Shown in pieces: positions 48,632-57,247 of a stretch of 64,000 nt of DNA. The stretch lies in assembly GCF_014256275.1 (NCBI RefSeq), contig NZ_JACCFE010000002.1, forward strand, positions 248,001 through 312,000, in the 5' to 3' direction. Each line of letters opens with the position of its first letter. The stretch's first letter is position 1. The position numbers and the translations under genes are program-made. The notes beneath the pieces were generated by a model. That model had not been told where the DNA came from. It searched no databases and saw only the letters and a list, made by a program, of their open reading frames with translations. Origin of the DNA: Rhodococcus sp. 4CII. GTDB lineage: Bacteria > Actinomycetota > Actinomycetes > Mycobacteriales > Mycobacteriaceae.

Positions 48632-50416
48632 GTGCCGCAGACCCCCGAGAACCCGGAGCCGACCCGCGCGGAGCCGAACTTCACGGCTCGCGCCGCTCTC
48701 CGACATCCGGCCGAACTCGTCCGCCGGGCTCTGGGCGTCGACGGACGGTCGCCGCGGACCTCGGTGGCGGCGGCGCTGCACGGCGAGGAGGCGGAGACCG
48801 CCGGACTGAACCCGCAGGAGACAGCCCAACTGCGCGGGATCCGCCGATTCGGTGCGACCGGGGCCGTCCTCATGGCGGTGGGTGCGCTGGGCGCCGGCGC
48901 CCAGCCCGTGCTCCAGAACCCGGTCCAGGGGCTCCGCGTGATCGGCCTCCCCGCCCGGATCCCGAGCGTCGCCCTGACCCTGACCATGACCGGCACCGTG
49001 ATGATCGTCCTCGCGTGGCTCCTCCTCGGACGGTTCGCGATCGGAAGCCTGCATTCGGGGGCGGTGCGCCGCCTCAACCGGTCGCAGCTCGACCGCACGC
49101 TGCTGCTGTGGATCATCCCGCTGTCCGTCGCCCCGCCGATGTTCAGCAAGGACGTCTACTCGTACCTCGCCCAGAGTGAGATCGCGGCCCGCGGTCTCGA
49201 CCCCTACGCCATCGGCCCCGCGGGCGCCCTCGGAGTCGACCACGTCCTGACCCGGACCGTGCCGACCATCTGGCGGGACACCCCCGCCCCGTACGGCCCG
49301 CTGTTCCTCTGGATGGGACGCGGAATCAGCTGGCTGACCGGCGAGAACATCGTCGCCGGGATCTTCCTGCACCGGTTGCTCGCCCTCGCCGGTGTGGCCA
49401 TGATCGTGTGGGCGCTCCCCCGCCTGGCGCGGCGCTGCGGCGTCGCCGAGGTCAGCGCACTCTGGCTGGGCGCGGCCAATCCCCTGCTGCTGTTCCACCT
49501 GGTCGCCGGCATCCACAACGAGGCCCTCATGCTCGGTCTCATGCTGGCCGGCATGGAACTGGCCCTGCGGGCGATCGAACGCGCCGACCCGATCCGTGGA
49601 CAGTCCCTCCTGCTGCTGCTGTCGGGGGCGGCACTCATCGCGCTCTCGTCGACGATCAAGATCCCGTCACTGCTCGCGCTGGGGTTCGTCGGAATGGCGC
49701 TGGCCCGGCGCTGGGGCGCGACACCGAGGGCGGTCCTGTCCGCCGCCGGTCTCCTCGGCGGAGTGGCCCTGGCCGTCACCCTCGTCATCAGCACGTCCAG
49801 CGGCCTCGGCATCGGGTGGGTCCACACCCTCGGCACCGCGAACGCCGTCCGCAGCTGGATGTCGATCCCCACTCTCCTCGGCCTGGGCACCGGGCTGGCC
49901 GGTGTCCTGCTCGGGCTCGGCGACCACACGACGGCGGTGCTGAGCCTGACCCGGCCGATCGCGGCAGTCGCTGCGGCGTTCATCACACTGCGGATGCTCG
50001 TCGCGACTCTGGTCGGACGCATCCACGCGGTCGGCGCGCTCGGACTGTCCCTCGGCGCGGTCGTCCTGCTCTTTCCCGTCGTGCAGCCCTGGTATCTGCT
50101 GTGGGCCGTCCTCCCGCTCGCGGCGTGGGCGACCGCGCCCGCCTTCCGTGTCCCCGCCATCGTCTTCTCGTCGATCGTGAGCGTCATCCTGATGCCGAAC
50201 GGAGGCGAGTACCAGCCGTTCGTCATCGTGCAGGCGGCCATCGCCACCATCTTCACCGCCGGAACGCTCATCGTGATCACCCGGAACCGGCTCCCGTGGC
50301 GGGTCGGTTCGGGACAGCCGGCGACCCCACCGGAGGCCCGGGATGCGACGCCGGGCGACGCCGGTACCGAAAGCCGGGGCACCGGCCGGGTCACACCCGG
50401 CCAAGGCTTACGCTGA
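48632..50416 (+). CDS. mptB: MptB-like alpha-(1->6) mannosyltransferase (GT-C, polyprenyl-dependent)
   Basis: 594 residues with about 12-14 membrane helices. After a cytoplasmic N-terminus of about 75 residues and the first helices comes the GT-C catalytic loop motif with acidic residue in FSKDVYSYLAQSEIAARGLDPY. Further landmarks are APYGPLFLWMGR, NPLLLFHLVAGIHNEALM and VVQPWYLLWAVLPL. The family elongates the mannan core of lipomannan/LAM from polyprenyl-phosphomannose on the outer membrane face. It corresponds to Rv1459c by position; whether this or another paralogue is MptB proper needs comparison. GTG start at 48632. The C-terminal 45 residues are disordered. The next gene starts 6 bp later. 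Confidence 0.85.
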   Translation: MPQTPENPEPTRAEPNFTARAALRHPAELVRRALGVDGRSPRTSVAAALHGEEAETAGLNPQETAQLRGIRRFGATGAVLMAVGALGAGAQPVLQNPVQGLRVIGLPARIPSVALTLTMTGTVMIVLAWLLLGRFAIGSLHSGAVRRLNRSQLDRTLLLWIIPLSVAPPMFSKDVYSYLAQSEIAARGLDPYAIGPAGALGVDHVLTRTVPTIWRDTPAPYGPLFLWMGRGISWLTGENIVAGIFLHRLLALAGVAMIVWALPRLARRCGVAEVSALWLGAANPLLLFHLVAGIHNEALMLGLMLAGMELALRAIERADPIRGQSLLLLLSGAALIALSSTIKIPSLLALGFVGMALARRWGATPRAVLSAAGLLGGVALAVTLVISTSSGLGIGWVHTLGTANAVRSWMSIPTLLGLGTGLAGVLLGLGDHTTAVLSLTRPIAAVAAAFITLRMLVATLVGRIHAVGALGLSLGAVVLLFPVVQPWYLLWAVLPLAAWATAPAFRVPAIVFSSIVSVILMPNGGEYQPFVIVQAAIATIFTAGTLIVITRNRLPWRVGSGQPATPPEARDATPGDAGTESRGTGRVTPGQGLR

Positions 50417-50422
50417 TTCCCC

Positions 50423-51367
50423 GTGACCTCGCGAACGCCCGGATCGGCGCAACCTGCTGTACGCCTGGAAGGTGTGGTGAAAACCTTCGACGGTGTTCGG
50501 GCCGTCGACGGACTCGACCTCACCGTCGAGCCGGCACAGGTCGTGGCGTTGCTCGGGCCCAACGGTGCGGGCAAGACCACCACCGTCGAGATGTGTGAGG
50601 GATTCGTCCGCCCGGACAGCGGCACCGTCCGCGTCCTCGGACTCGACCCCGTCGAGGATGCCGGGGCCGTCCGCGCCCGGATCGGCGTGATGCTCCAGGG
50701 CGGCGGCGCCTACCCGGGTTCGCGCGCCGGCGAGATGCTCGACCTCGTCGCGGCGTACTCCGCCGATCCCCTCGACCCCGACTGGTTGCTGCGCAGCCTC
50801 GGCCTCGAGGAGTCCCGTCGCACCCCGTACCGCCGGCTGTCCGGTGGTCAGCAGCAGCGCCTGTCCCTGGCGTGCGCGCTCGTCGGCCGCCCGGAACTGG
50901 TTTTCCTCGACGAGCCCACCGCCGGGCTCGACGCCCAGGCCCGGTTGCTGGTGTGGGAACTGGTCGACGCGCTGCGCCGCGACGGTGTCAGCGTCCTGCT
51001 CACGACGCACCTGATGGACGAGGCCGAGGAACTCGCGGACCGGCTCGTCATCATCGACCACGGCTCGATCGTCGCGTCGGGCACACCCGCCGAGGTCACC
51101 AGCCGAGGCGCCGAAGGCCAGCTGCGGCTCACCGCGCCCGCCGGTCTCGACACCGAACCCCTCGCGAGAACACTTCCCGACGGCTTCCGGGTGGCCGAGT
51201 CCGGGCCCGGCACCTACCTCGTCGAGGGTCCGATCGACCCGAAAGTGGTGGCCTCGGTCGCGTCGTGGTGCGCCGATCTGGACGCCCTGATCAGCGATAT
51301 CCGCGTCGACCAGCGCAGCCTCGAGGACGTCTTCCTCGAACTCACCGGCCGGGAACTGAGGGGATGA
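50423..51367 (+). CDS. ABC transporter ATP-binding protein (DrrA/Rv1458c type)
   Basis: 314 residues. Walker A GPNGAGKT (45-52), signature LSGGQQQRL, Walker B LVFLDEPTAGLD, switch His in TTHLMDEAEEL, and a C-terminal domain of about 90 residues as in drug/lipid exporters. GTG start, 6 bp after the mannosyltransferase. The stop overlaps the permease ATG. Substrate unknown; adjacency to a lipoglycan enzyme suggests an envelope compound. Confidence 0.93.
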   Translation: MTSRTPGSAQPAVRLEGVVKTFDGVRAVDGLDLTVEPAQVVALLGPNGAGKTTTVEMCEGFVRPDSGTVRVLGLDPVEDAGAVRARIGVMLQGGGAYPGSRAGEMLDLVAAYSADPLDPDWLLRSLGLEESRRTPYRRLSGGQQQRLSLACALVGRPELVFLDEPTAGLDAQARLLVWELVDALRRDGVSVLLTTHLMDEAEELADRLVIIDHGSIVASGTPAEVTSRGAEGQLRLTAPAGLDTEPLARTLPDGFRVAESGPGTYLVEGPIDPKVVASVASWCADLDALISDIRVDQRSLEDVFLELTGRELRG

Positions 51368-52164
51368 CGATGAGCACCAGTGACCGTCTGACGGAGAATC
51401 GTTTCGCCCCGGGCACGTTCGCACCCGATCCCCGCCCGAGCGGTGCGTCGGTGATGTTGCGGGCGCAGACCGCGCTCGAACTGAAACTGCTCCTGCGCAA
51501 CGGGGAACAGCTGCTGCTGACCATGTTCATCCCGATCACCCTGCTGGTCGGTCTGTGTCTGCTCCCGATCGGTGACCTCGGCACGTCGCGGGTCGACAAG
51601 GTGGTCCCCGCCGTGATGATGGTGGCGGTGATGTCCACAGCGTTCACCGGCCAGGCGATCGCCGTCGGTTTCGACCGCAGGTACGGCGCACTCAAACGAC
51701 TCGGCGCCACTCCCCTCCCGACGTGGGGAATCATCGCCGGGAAGAGTGCCGCCGTCGTGATCGTCGTCGCACTGCAATCGGTTCTCCTGGGTTCGATCGG
51801 ACTGGCGCTCGGCTGGCGGCCGAGTGCGTGGGGACTCGTTCTCGGCGCCGTGATCATCGCGCTGGGCACCGTCACGTTCGCGGCGATGGGGCTGCTGCTC
51901 GGTGGCACCCTCCGCGCCGAGATCGTCCTCGCCCTCGCCAACATTCTGTGGTTCGTGATGGTCGGTGTGGGCAGTGTGGTTTTCGCCACCGGCGATCTGC
52001 CGTGGCTCCTGCACACCGGTGCGCGGCTGATCCCGTCCGGCGCGCTCGCGCATGCGCTGGACGCGGCGCTGTCGGGGTCGGTGGACCTGCTCAGCGTCGT
52101 CGTCCTCGTCGTGTGGGGTGCGGTGGCCGGGGTCCTGGCAGCGAAGATGTTCCGATTTACGTGA
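51364..52164 (+). CDS. ABC transporter permease (ABC-2 type)
   Basis: 266 residues with six predicted membrane helices and the ABC-2 pattern (LLTMFIPITLLVGLCLLPIG, MSTAFTGQAIAVGFDRRYGALKRLGATPLP, WGIIAGKSAAVV). ATGA overlap with the ATPase and GTGA overlap with the following secreted-protein gene make one translational unit of three. Exports an unknown substrate; Rv1457c is the counterpart. Confidence 0.92.
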   Translation: MTMSTSDRLTENRFAPGTFAPDPRPSGASVMLRAQTALELKLLLRNGEQLLLTMFIPITLLVGLCLLPIGDLGTSRVDKVVPAVMMVAVMSTAFTGQAIAVGFDRRYGALKRLGATPLPTWGIIAGKSAAVVIVVALQSVLLGSIGLALGWRPSAWGLVLGAVIIALGTVTFAAMGLLLGGTLRAEIVLALANILWFVMVGVGSVVFATGDLPWLLHTGARLIPSGALAHALDAALSGSVDLLSVVVLVVWGAVAGVLAAKMFRFT

Positions 52165-53597
52165 TCCGCCGCACCAGCGCCCGCGTCGCCGGGACCGTTC
52201 TCATCGTCCTGCTGGCCGTGCTCGGTGGCGGATCGCTGCCCGCGGGCGCCGCCCCGCAGTGGGGATCGCCGGCGTCCCCGAATCCGTACCTCGGACCCGC
52301 GGGCACGTCGACGATGCACGGCGATGCCGGGTCCACCGACGTGACCCCGTTGCCCGGCCCCGGCACCGGTCCGTCGACCCTGTCCGCGTATCCGTTGGTG
52401 TCGGCGTGCCCGACGCTGCTGCAGGGATCCGACCGGCTCGTCGTGGCACTGTGCACGTCCGTGGCGGGTCAGGTTCCCACCGTGCACCTGATCGATCCCA
52501 TGGCGCCGGCGGCCCCGTTCGGGCACTCGCTCACCACGTTCGCACTCGCGAAAGGCAGCCTCCTGGGCGGCGTGTACGCGTTCCTCGACAACGACAACCG
52601 GCTGGTCGTGGTGGACGGCAACCGTCAGCTGCTGCGCCTCGGACACTCGCAGGACCCCGACGGGCGCTGGCGGATCACCGTCGACTCGCACGTCGACCTG
52701 TCCGGCAGCGTGCCAGCCGGCGACCACGTGACGGGACTGACCCCCGACTGGCAGGGCAATGTCTGGTTCGCCACCGGCGGCGGCGTCGTCGGAGCCGTGG
52801 ACCGGGCAGGAGTCGCGCACGCACTGCCCCTCGCAGCCGGCGAGGAGATCCACAACAGCATCTCCACCTCACCATCCGGCACCGCCGTCGCCACGACCCA
52901 CGCCCTGTATCAGTTCACCCTTCGCGACGACGAGATCCGCGTCGACTGGCGGCGTGACTACGACCGCGGTCCCGACCGGAAGCCGGGGCAACTCAGCCAC
53001 GGCACCGGTTCCACGCCCACCTACTTCGGACCGTCGACGGGCAGCGACTTCGTCGCGATCGTCGACAACGCCGACCCGCAGGTGAATCTTCGGGTGTTCC
53101 GCGCCGATTCGGGTGCCGAGATCTGCTCCCTCCCGGTGCTCGGCAGCCCGGGCGGCAGCGAGAACTCGCCGATCGGAATCGGCAACTCGGTGTATGTGGC
53201 CGGGACGTACGGCTACCCGTACCCCGCCGTTCCGGACGGCGCAGGTCCGGCGGTTCCGACGAACGCCCCGTTCACGGGCGGCATGACCCGTGTCGACATC
53301 GACCCGATCGGCTGCCACCGGGTGTGGAGCAACGACGTCCGCAGCGCGGCGGTACCGCACCTCTCGACCGGCGACGGTCTCCTGTACACCGTGACCCGTT
53401 CGGGGTTCGAAGTCACGACACCGCTGGACGGCTTCTCGTTCGCGGTGATCGATCCGGCGGACGGCTCCGTCGTACACACCAGCCCACTCCCCGGCACCGC
53501 GGTCAACGACACCCTCCAGATGTCCGGGCTCGTCACCGATACCGGTGACTTCTGGCAGGGCACGGTGACCGGTATCCTGCGCATTCGCGGCGAGTAG
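52161..53597 (+). CDS. Secreted beta-propeller-like protein coupled to the ABC transporter
   Basis: 478 residues. A clear signal peptide (MIRRTSARVAGTVLIVLLAVLGG, cleavage near AGA-AP) leads to a mature protein with repeated beta-strand/turn patterns: HLIDPMAPAAPFG, YAFLDNDNRLVVVDGN, GNVWFATGGGVVGAVDRAG, DGLLYTVTRSGFEV, FSFAVIDPADGSVVH. These resemble PQQ/YVTN-type beta-propeller blades. There is no lipobox. GTG start at 52161 overlaps the permease stop. M. tuberculosis has ctaA (Rv1456c) directly after the permease, so this gene is extra here. It could bind or sense the exported substrate in the periplasm or wall; that is inference. Confidence 0.75.
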   Translation: MIRRTSARVAGTVLIVLLAVLGGGSLPAGAAPQWGSPASPNPYLGPAGTSTMHGDAGSTDVTPLPGPGTGPSTLSAYPLVSACPTLLQGSDRLVVALCTSVAGQVPTVHLIDPMAPAAPFGHSLTTFALAKGSLLGGVYAFLDNDNRLVVVDGNRQLLRLGHSQDPDGRWRITVDSHVDLSGSVPAGDHVTGLTPDWQGNVWFATGGGVVGAVDRAGVAHALPLAAGEEIHNSISTSPSGTAVATTHALYQFTLRDDEIRVDWRRDYDRGPDRKPGQLSHGTGSTPTYFGPSTGSDFVAIVDNADPQVNLRVFRADSGAEICSLPVLGSPGGSENSPIGIGNSVYVAGTYGYPYPAVPDGAGPAVPTNAPFTGGMTRVDIDPIGCHRVWSNDVRSAAVPHLSTGDGLLYTVTRSGFEVTTPLDGFSFAVIDPADGSVVHTSPLPGTAVNDTLQMSGLVTDTGDFWQGTVTGILRIRGE

Positions 53598-53666
53598 CAC
53601 GGAGTCGCGCGCGGCGCCACCGGCCCAACGACACGCTGTAGTTGACGGACCTCTACCATCGACGTC

Positions 53667-54629
53667 GTGCTGTATCGCGGGTTTCTGAGCCTGGTAGACC
53701 GTCTCCCCCTTCCGTCGCTGACCGTGCAGCGTGTCATCGCGTTCGCGGTGATCCTCACGCAGGGCGGCATCGCCGTCACCGGAGCCGTCGTTCGGGTGAC
53801 GGCATCCGGTCTCGGCTGCCCCACCTGGCCGCAATGCTTCCCCGGCAGCTTCGTCCCGGTCGGGCACGGCGAAGTCGCCGTCGTCCATCAGGCGGTCGAA
53901 TTCGGCAACCGGATGCTCACCTTCGTCGTCGTCGTGGCCGCGGCCCTCATCGTCCTCGCGGTCACCCGCGCGCGCCGGCGGAAGGAAGTTCTCGTCTACG
54001 CCTGGATGATGCCCCTCGGTACCGTCGTGCAGGCCGTCATCGGCGGCATCACCGTGCTCACCGGGCTGCTGTGGTGGACGGTCGCGGTGCATCTGCTCGC
54101 GTCGATGGCGATGGTGTGGCTGGCGACCGTCATGTACGCGAAGATCTGCGAACCCGACGACGCCCCCGCAGTCGACGTGATCCCCGCGCCGCTGCGCTGG
54201 CTCACAGCCCTGTCGGCTGTCGCCCTGGCCGGGGTGCTGACGGCCGGAACCCTGGTGACGGGCGCCGGGCCGCACGCGGGAGACAAGAGTCTCGACCGCG
54301 TGGTTCCCCGGCTCCAGGTCGAAATCGTCACGCTCGTGCATCTGCACGCGCAACTGCTCGTCGGCTACCTGGCCCTGTTGGTCGGCCTGTGCTTCGGCCT
54401 GTACGCCGTCGGCGCCGCCCGCGCCGTGAAGGTGCGCATCCAGGTCCTGCTGGCGCTGGTGGTGGCGCAGGCGCTGATCGGGCTGGTCCAGTTCTTCACG
54501 GACGTGCCCGCGGTCCTCGTGGCCTTCCATGTGGCGGGTGCGGGGTTGTGCACCGCGGCCACCGCGGCGGTGTGGGCTGCGGGACGCACTCGCGAGTACG
54601 TGACGCAGCCCGACACCGCGAGCGTCTAG
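53667..54629 (+). CDS. ctaA: Haem A synthase
   Basis: 320 residues, eight membrane helices. Oxidises the C8 methyl of haem O to the formyl of haem A for cytochrome aa3 oxidase. Haem-site histidines His74 (VVHQAVEFGNR), His142 (AVHLLAS), His225/His227 (LVHLHAQ) and His288 (AFHVAGA) are present, with the extracellular Cys pair Cys51/Cys57 (GLGCPTWPQC). GTG start at 53667. ctaB, which supplies haem O, is nearby on the other strand. Confidence 0.93.
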   Translation: MLYRGFLSLVDRLPLPSLTVQRVIAFAVILTQGGIAVTGAVVRVTASGLGCPTWPQCFPGSFVPVGHGEVAVVHQAVEFGNRMLTFVVVVAAALIVLAVTRARRRKEVLVYAWMMPLGTVVQAVIGGITVLTGLLWWTVAVHLLASMAMVWLATVMYAKICEPDDAPAVDVIPAPLRWLTALSAVALAGVLTAGTLVTGAGPHAGDKSLDRVVPRLQVEIVTLVHLHAQLLVGYLALLVGLCFGLYAVGAARAVKVRIQVLLALVVAQALIGLVQFFTDVPAVLVAFHVAGAGLCTAATAAVWAAGRTREYVTQPDTASV

Positions 54630-54991
54630 CGCTCGTTGCGGGCCTTCGGGAAACGCGTCTGCCGCGCGACCCAGCCGGCCATCTTCTGGAAGTGACCCTG
54701 CCGGGGCGTGACGATGCTGGTGAGCGCGCGGTCCCACTCCGAGACCGTGACGTCGTCGAACGACGCCACGACGGCGTTCGCGGTGGCCAGATCGTCGACG
54801 ACCTGGTCGCCGAGGATGCCGTCGGCCCCGACGAGCGTGATCCGGACGCCCGCGAGTCCGATCGGCTGGAGGACGGCACTGGCCGAACCGCCGTGCTCGG
54901 CCACGAACTTCTTGATCGCGTCGACGGTGTGCGACGGCAGCGAGGGTGCCGGGCTGGAGGGCGCCTGTTCCGCGTGGGTGTCGGTACTCAT
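54626..54991 (-). CDS. Conserved hypothetical protein, 121 residues
   Basis: A small soluble protein with a Pro/Ser-rich N-terminus and then a compact domain (HTVDAIKKFVAEHGGSASAVLQPIGLAGVRITLVGADGILGDQVVDDLATANAVVASFD...). No catalytic motif is evident. It overlaps the convergent ctaA 3' end by 4 bp and is divergent from qor (80-bp gap). Well-formed, protein-like composition supports it being real. Confidence 0.65.
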   Translation of the reverse strand: MSTDTHAEQAPSSPAPSLPSHTVDAIKKFVAEHGGSASAVLQPIGLAGVRITLVGADGILGDQVVDDLATANAVVASFDDVTVSEWDRALTSIVTPRQGHFQKMAGWVARQTRFPKARNER

Positions 54992-55071
54992 GGCCCCGAG
55001 AATACTGGGCGGTAGACACGTCGTGTCCGGCAGGCTCGGTAGCGCGACCCTCGCCGTGTAGAACTGAAACC

Positions 55072-56037
55072 ATGCGCGCCATACAGGTTTTTCGTCTCGG
55101 TGGTCCCGACGTCCTCGAACCGGTGGAGGTTCCCGAACCCGAGATCGGGGCGACGGACCTTCTCGTTCGCACCGACGCGATCGGCATCAACTTCATCGAC
55201 ACGTACTTCCGGAGCGGGCTGTATCCCCGGCCACTGCCCTACGTTCCCGGAGACGAGGGGTCCGGGGTGGTGGAGGCCGTCGGCAGCGAGGTCACCGGTA
55301 TCGCCGCCGGCGACCGGGTCGCCTGGTGCTCGGCGCCCGGCAGCTACGCCGAGAAGGTGGCCGTTCCGGCATCGGCCGCGATCGCCGTCCCCGATGCCGT
55401 GCCCGCTCCGCAGGCCGCGTCCGCGCTGCTGCAGGGCATGACCGCCCACTACCTGGCCCACTCGACATACCCGATCCAGCCCGGCGACACCGTGCTGGTG
55501 CACGCCGGAGCGGGCGGAGTCGGGCTACTGCTCACGCAGATGGCGACCGCGCTCGGCGCGCAGGTGATCAGCACCGTGTCCTCCGACGCCAAGGAACAGC
55601 TGTCGCGCGACGCGGGCGCTCGGGAGGTGCTGCGGTACGACGACGACATCGCTGCCCGGGTCCGCGAACTGACGGACGGAGAAGGCGTCGCCGCCGCCTA
55701 CGACGGCGTCGGTGCGTCCACATTCGAGGCCAGTCTCGCGTCCGTGCGGATCCGTGGAACGGTGGCGCTGTTCGGCGCGGCGAGCGGCCCGGTACCGCCG
55801 TTCGATCCGCAGCGGCTGAATCCGGCGGGCTCGCTGTTCCTCACCCGACCCACACTCGCTCACCACATCCGCACCCGTGAGGAACTGACGTGGCGTGCGG
55901 GAGACGTCTTCTCCGCCCTGGCCGACGGCTCCCTGACGGTCCGGGTGGGAGCGGAGTACCCCTTGGATCGCGCCGCGGACGCGCACCGCGACCTGGAGGC
56001 ACGCGCGACGACGGGATCGATCGTTCTGGTGCCCTGA
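55072..56037 (+). CDS. qor: NADPH:quinone reductase-like zinc-independent MDR enzyme
   Basis: 321 residues, medium-chain dehydrogenase/reductase fold. The N-terminal domain has INFIDTYFRSGLYP and PYVPGDEGSGVVEAVG; the cofactor motif is HAGAGGVGLLLTQMA. Structural-zinc cysteines are absent, as in quinone oxidoreductases. ATG at 55072 was chosen because homology (MRAIQVFRLGGPDVLE) begins there. Rv1454c is the counterpart. Convergent with ctaB, 10 bp apart. Confidence 0.9.
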   Translation: MRAIQVFRLGGPDVLEPVEVPEPEIGATDLLVRTDAIGINFIDTYFRSGLYPRPLPYVPGDEGSGVVEAVGSEVTGIAAGDRVAWCSAPGSYAEKVAVPASAAIAVPDAVPAPQAASALLQGMTAHYLAHSTYPIQPGDTVLVHAGAGGVGLLLTQMATALGAQVISTVSSDAKEQLSRDAGAREVLRYDDDIAARVRELTDGEGVAAAYDGVGASTFEASLASVRIRGTVALFGAASGPVPPFDPQRLNPAGSLFLTRPTLAHHIRTREELTWRAGDVFSALADGSLTVRVGAEYPLDRAADAHRDLEARATTGSIVLVP

Positions 56038-56047
56038 GGCAGGAACG

Positions 56048-57031
56048 TCAGCTCAGAAGGCTGCCGACGGTCTGCAAGCCGAGGACGGAGTCGACGGCGA
56101 GGCCGACGAACACGATGGCCAGGTAGTTGTTGGACTGCAGGAACAGGCGGAGCGGCTTCACGGCCGCTCCGCCGCGCACGCTTCGGTACAGCTGATGGGC
56201 CATGAGCAGGAACCAGGCGCCGGCGACGAGCGTCACCGCGGCGTACACCACTCCGGCGGCCGGAACGAGCGCGAGCGATGTGATCACCATCGCCCAGCTG
56301 TACAGCAGGATCTGCTTGGTCACGTGCTCCTCGGTGGCGATCACCGGCAGCATCGGAACCCCCGCCGCCTTGTAGTCCTCCTTGTAGCGCATCGCCAGGG
56401 CCCACGTGTGCGGCGGCGTCCAGAAGAAGATGACCAGGAACAGCACGATGGGCTGCCAGCTCAGCGAACCGGTCACCGCCGACCAGCCGACCATCACGGG
56501 CATGCAGCCCGCGGCGCCGCCCCAGACGACGTTCTGCCAGGTCCGGCGTTTGAGCACCATCGTGTAGATCAGGACGTAGAACGCGATGGTGAGGACGACC
56601 AGGACCCCGGCCAGCAGGTTGGCCCGCCACCACAGCCAGAGGAACGACGCGATGCCGAGCGTCATGCCGAACACGAACGCGTGGGAGGTGGGCACCGCGT
56701 CGCGGGCCAGTGGGCGGCGCGCGGTGCGTTTCATGACCTTGTCGATGTCGGCGTCGACGACACAGTTGAGGGAGTTCGCGCTCGCCGCGCCCATCCAGCC
56801 GCCGAACAGCGTGCTGAGGATCAGCAGGATGTCGACGTTGCCGCGGTCCGCCAGCAGCATCGCGGGGATCGTCGCGACCAGGAGCAGTTCGATAACCCGC
56901 GGCTTGGTCAATGCGATGTAGGCCAGGACCTTGCCCGTGACGCGACCCAGCACCGTTTTGGTGTCGGTCGCGCGGGGGGCGGGGCTGGGGCTGCCGAAGC
57001 CGTGTCCGCTCGGCTGATGCCCTGTCCGCAC
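56048..57031 (-). CDS. ctaB: Protohaem IX farnesyltransferase (haem O synthase)
   Basis: 327 residues from the GTG at 57031, which has GAGGAG six bases upstream; the open frame extends 57 codons further without an SD. UbiA-family prenyltransferase with the Asp-rich substrate motif NCVVDADIDKVMKRTARRPL, a second KRRTWQNVVWGGAAGCMPVMVGW loop and WTPPHTWALAMRYKEDYKAAGVPML. Nine membrane helices are expected. Converts haem B to haem O for CtaA. Divergent from tkt. Confidence 0.93.
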   Translation of the reverse strand: MRTGHQPSGHGFGSPSPAPRATDTKTVLGRVTGKVLAYIALTKPRVIELLLVATIPAMLLADRGNVDILLILSTLFGGWMGAASANSLNCVVDADIDKVMKRTARRPLARDAVPTSHAFVFGMTLGIASFLWLWWRANLLAGVLVVLTIAFYVLIYTMVLKRRTWQNVVWGGAAGCMPVMVGWSAVTGSLSWQPIVLFLVIFFWTPPHTWALAMRYKEDYKAAGVPMLPVIATEEHVTKQILLYSWAMVITSLALVPAAGVVYAAVTLVAGAWFLLMAHQLYRSVRGGAAVKPLRLFLQSNNYLAIVFVGLAVDSVLGLQTVGSLLS

Positions 57032-57152
57032 GTTCTCTCCTCGCACCACACGTAATTCCTGATCCGAATGCCGGTGCCTGCTTCGGAAGTTCTTCGTGAC
57101 GACCGGCCGTCTACTACAAACGATGGTAGACCGCCGTAATGCGCGAACCGAA

Positions 57153-57181
57153 TCGACCCGGATACGACCGCACACTAGGCT
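57153..57181 (+). promoter_or_regulatory. Candidate promoter of the pentose-phosphate operon
   Basis: TCGACC (57153-57158), a 17-bp spacer, TAGGCT (57176-57181), placed about 67 bp before the tkt GTG. AGGAGA at about 57233 is the ribosome-binding site. It is in the 216-bp gap divergent to ctaB; other weak -10-like sites exist, so this is a candidate only. Confidence 0.4.
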
Positions 57182-57247
57182 GGAGTCGCACAAGAGGCCC
57201 ACGCATCCTCAGGCTCCACGTTCACCCATGTCAGGAGACTTCTGCCC

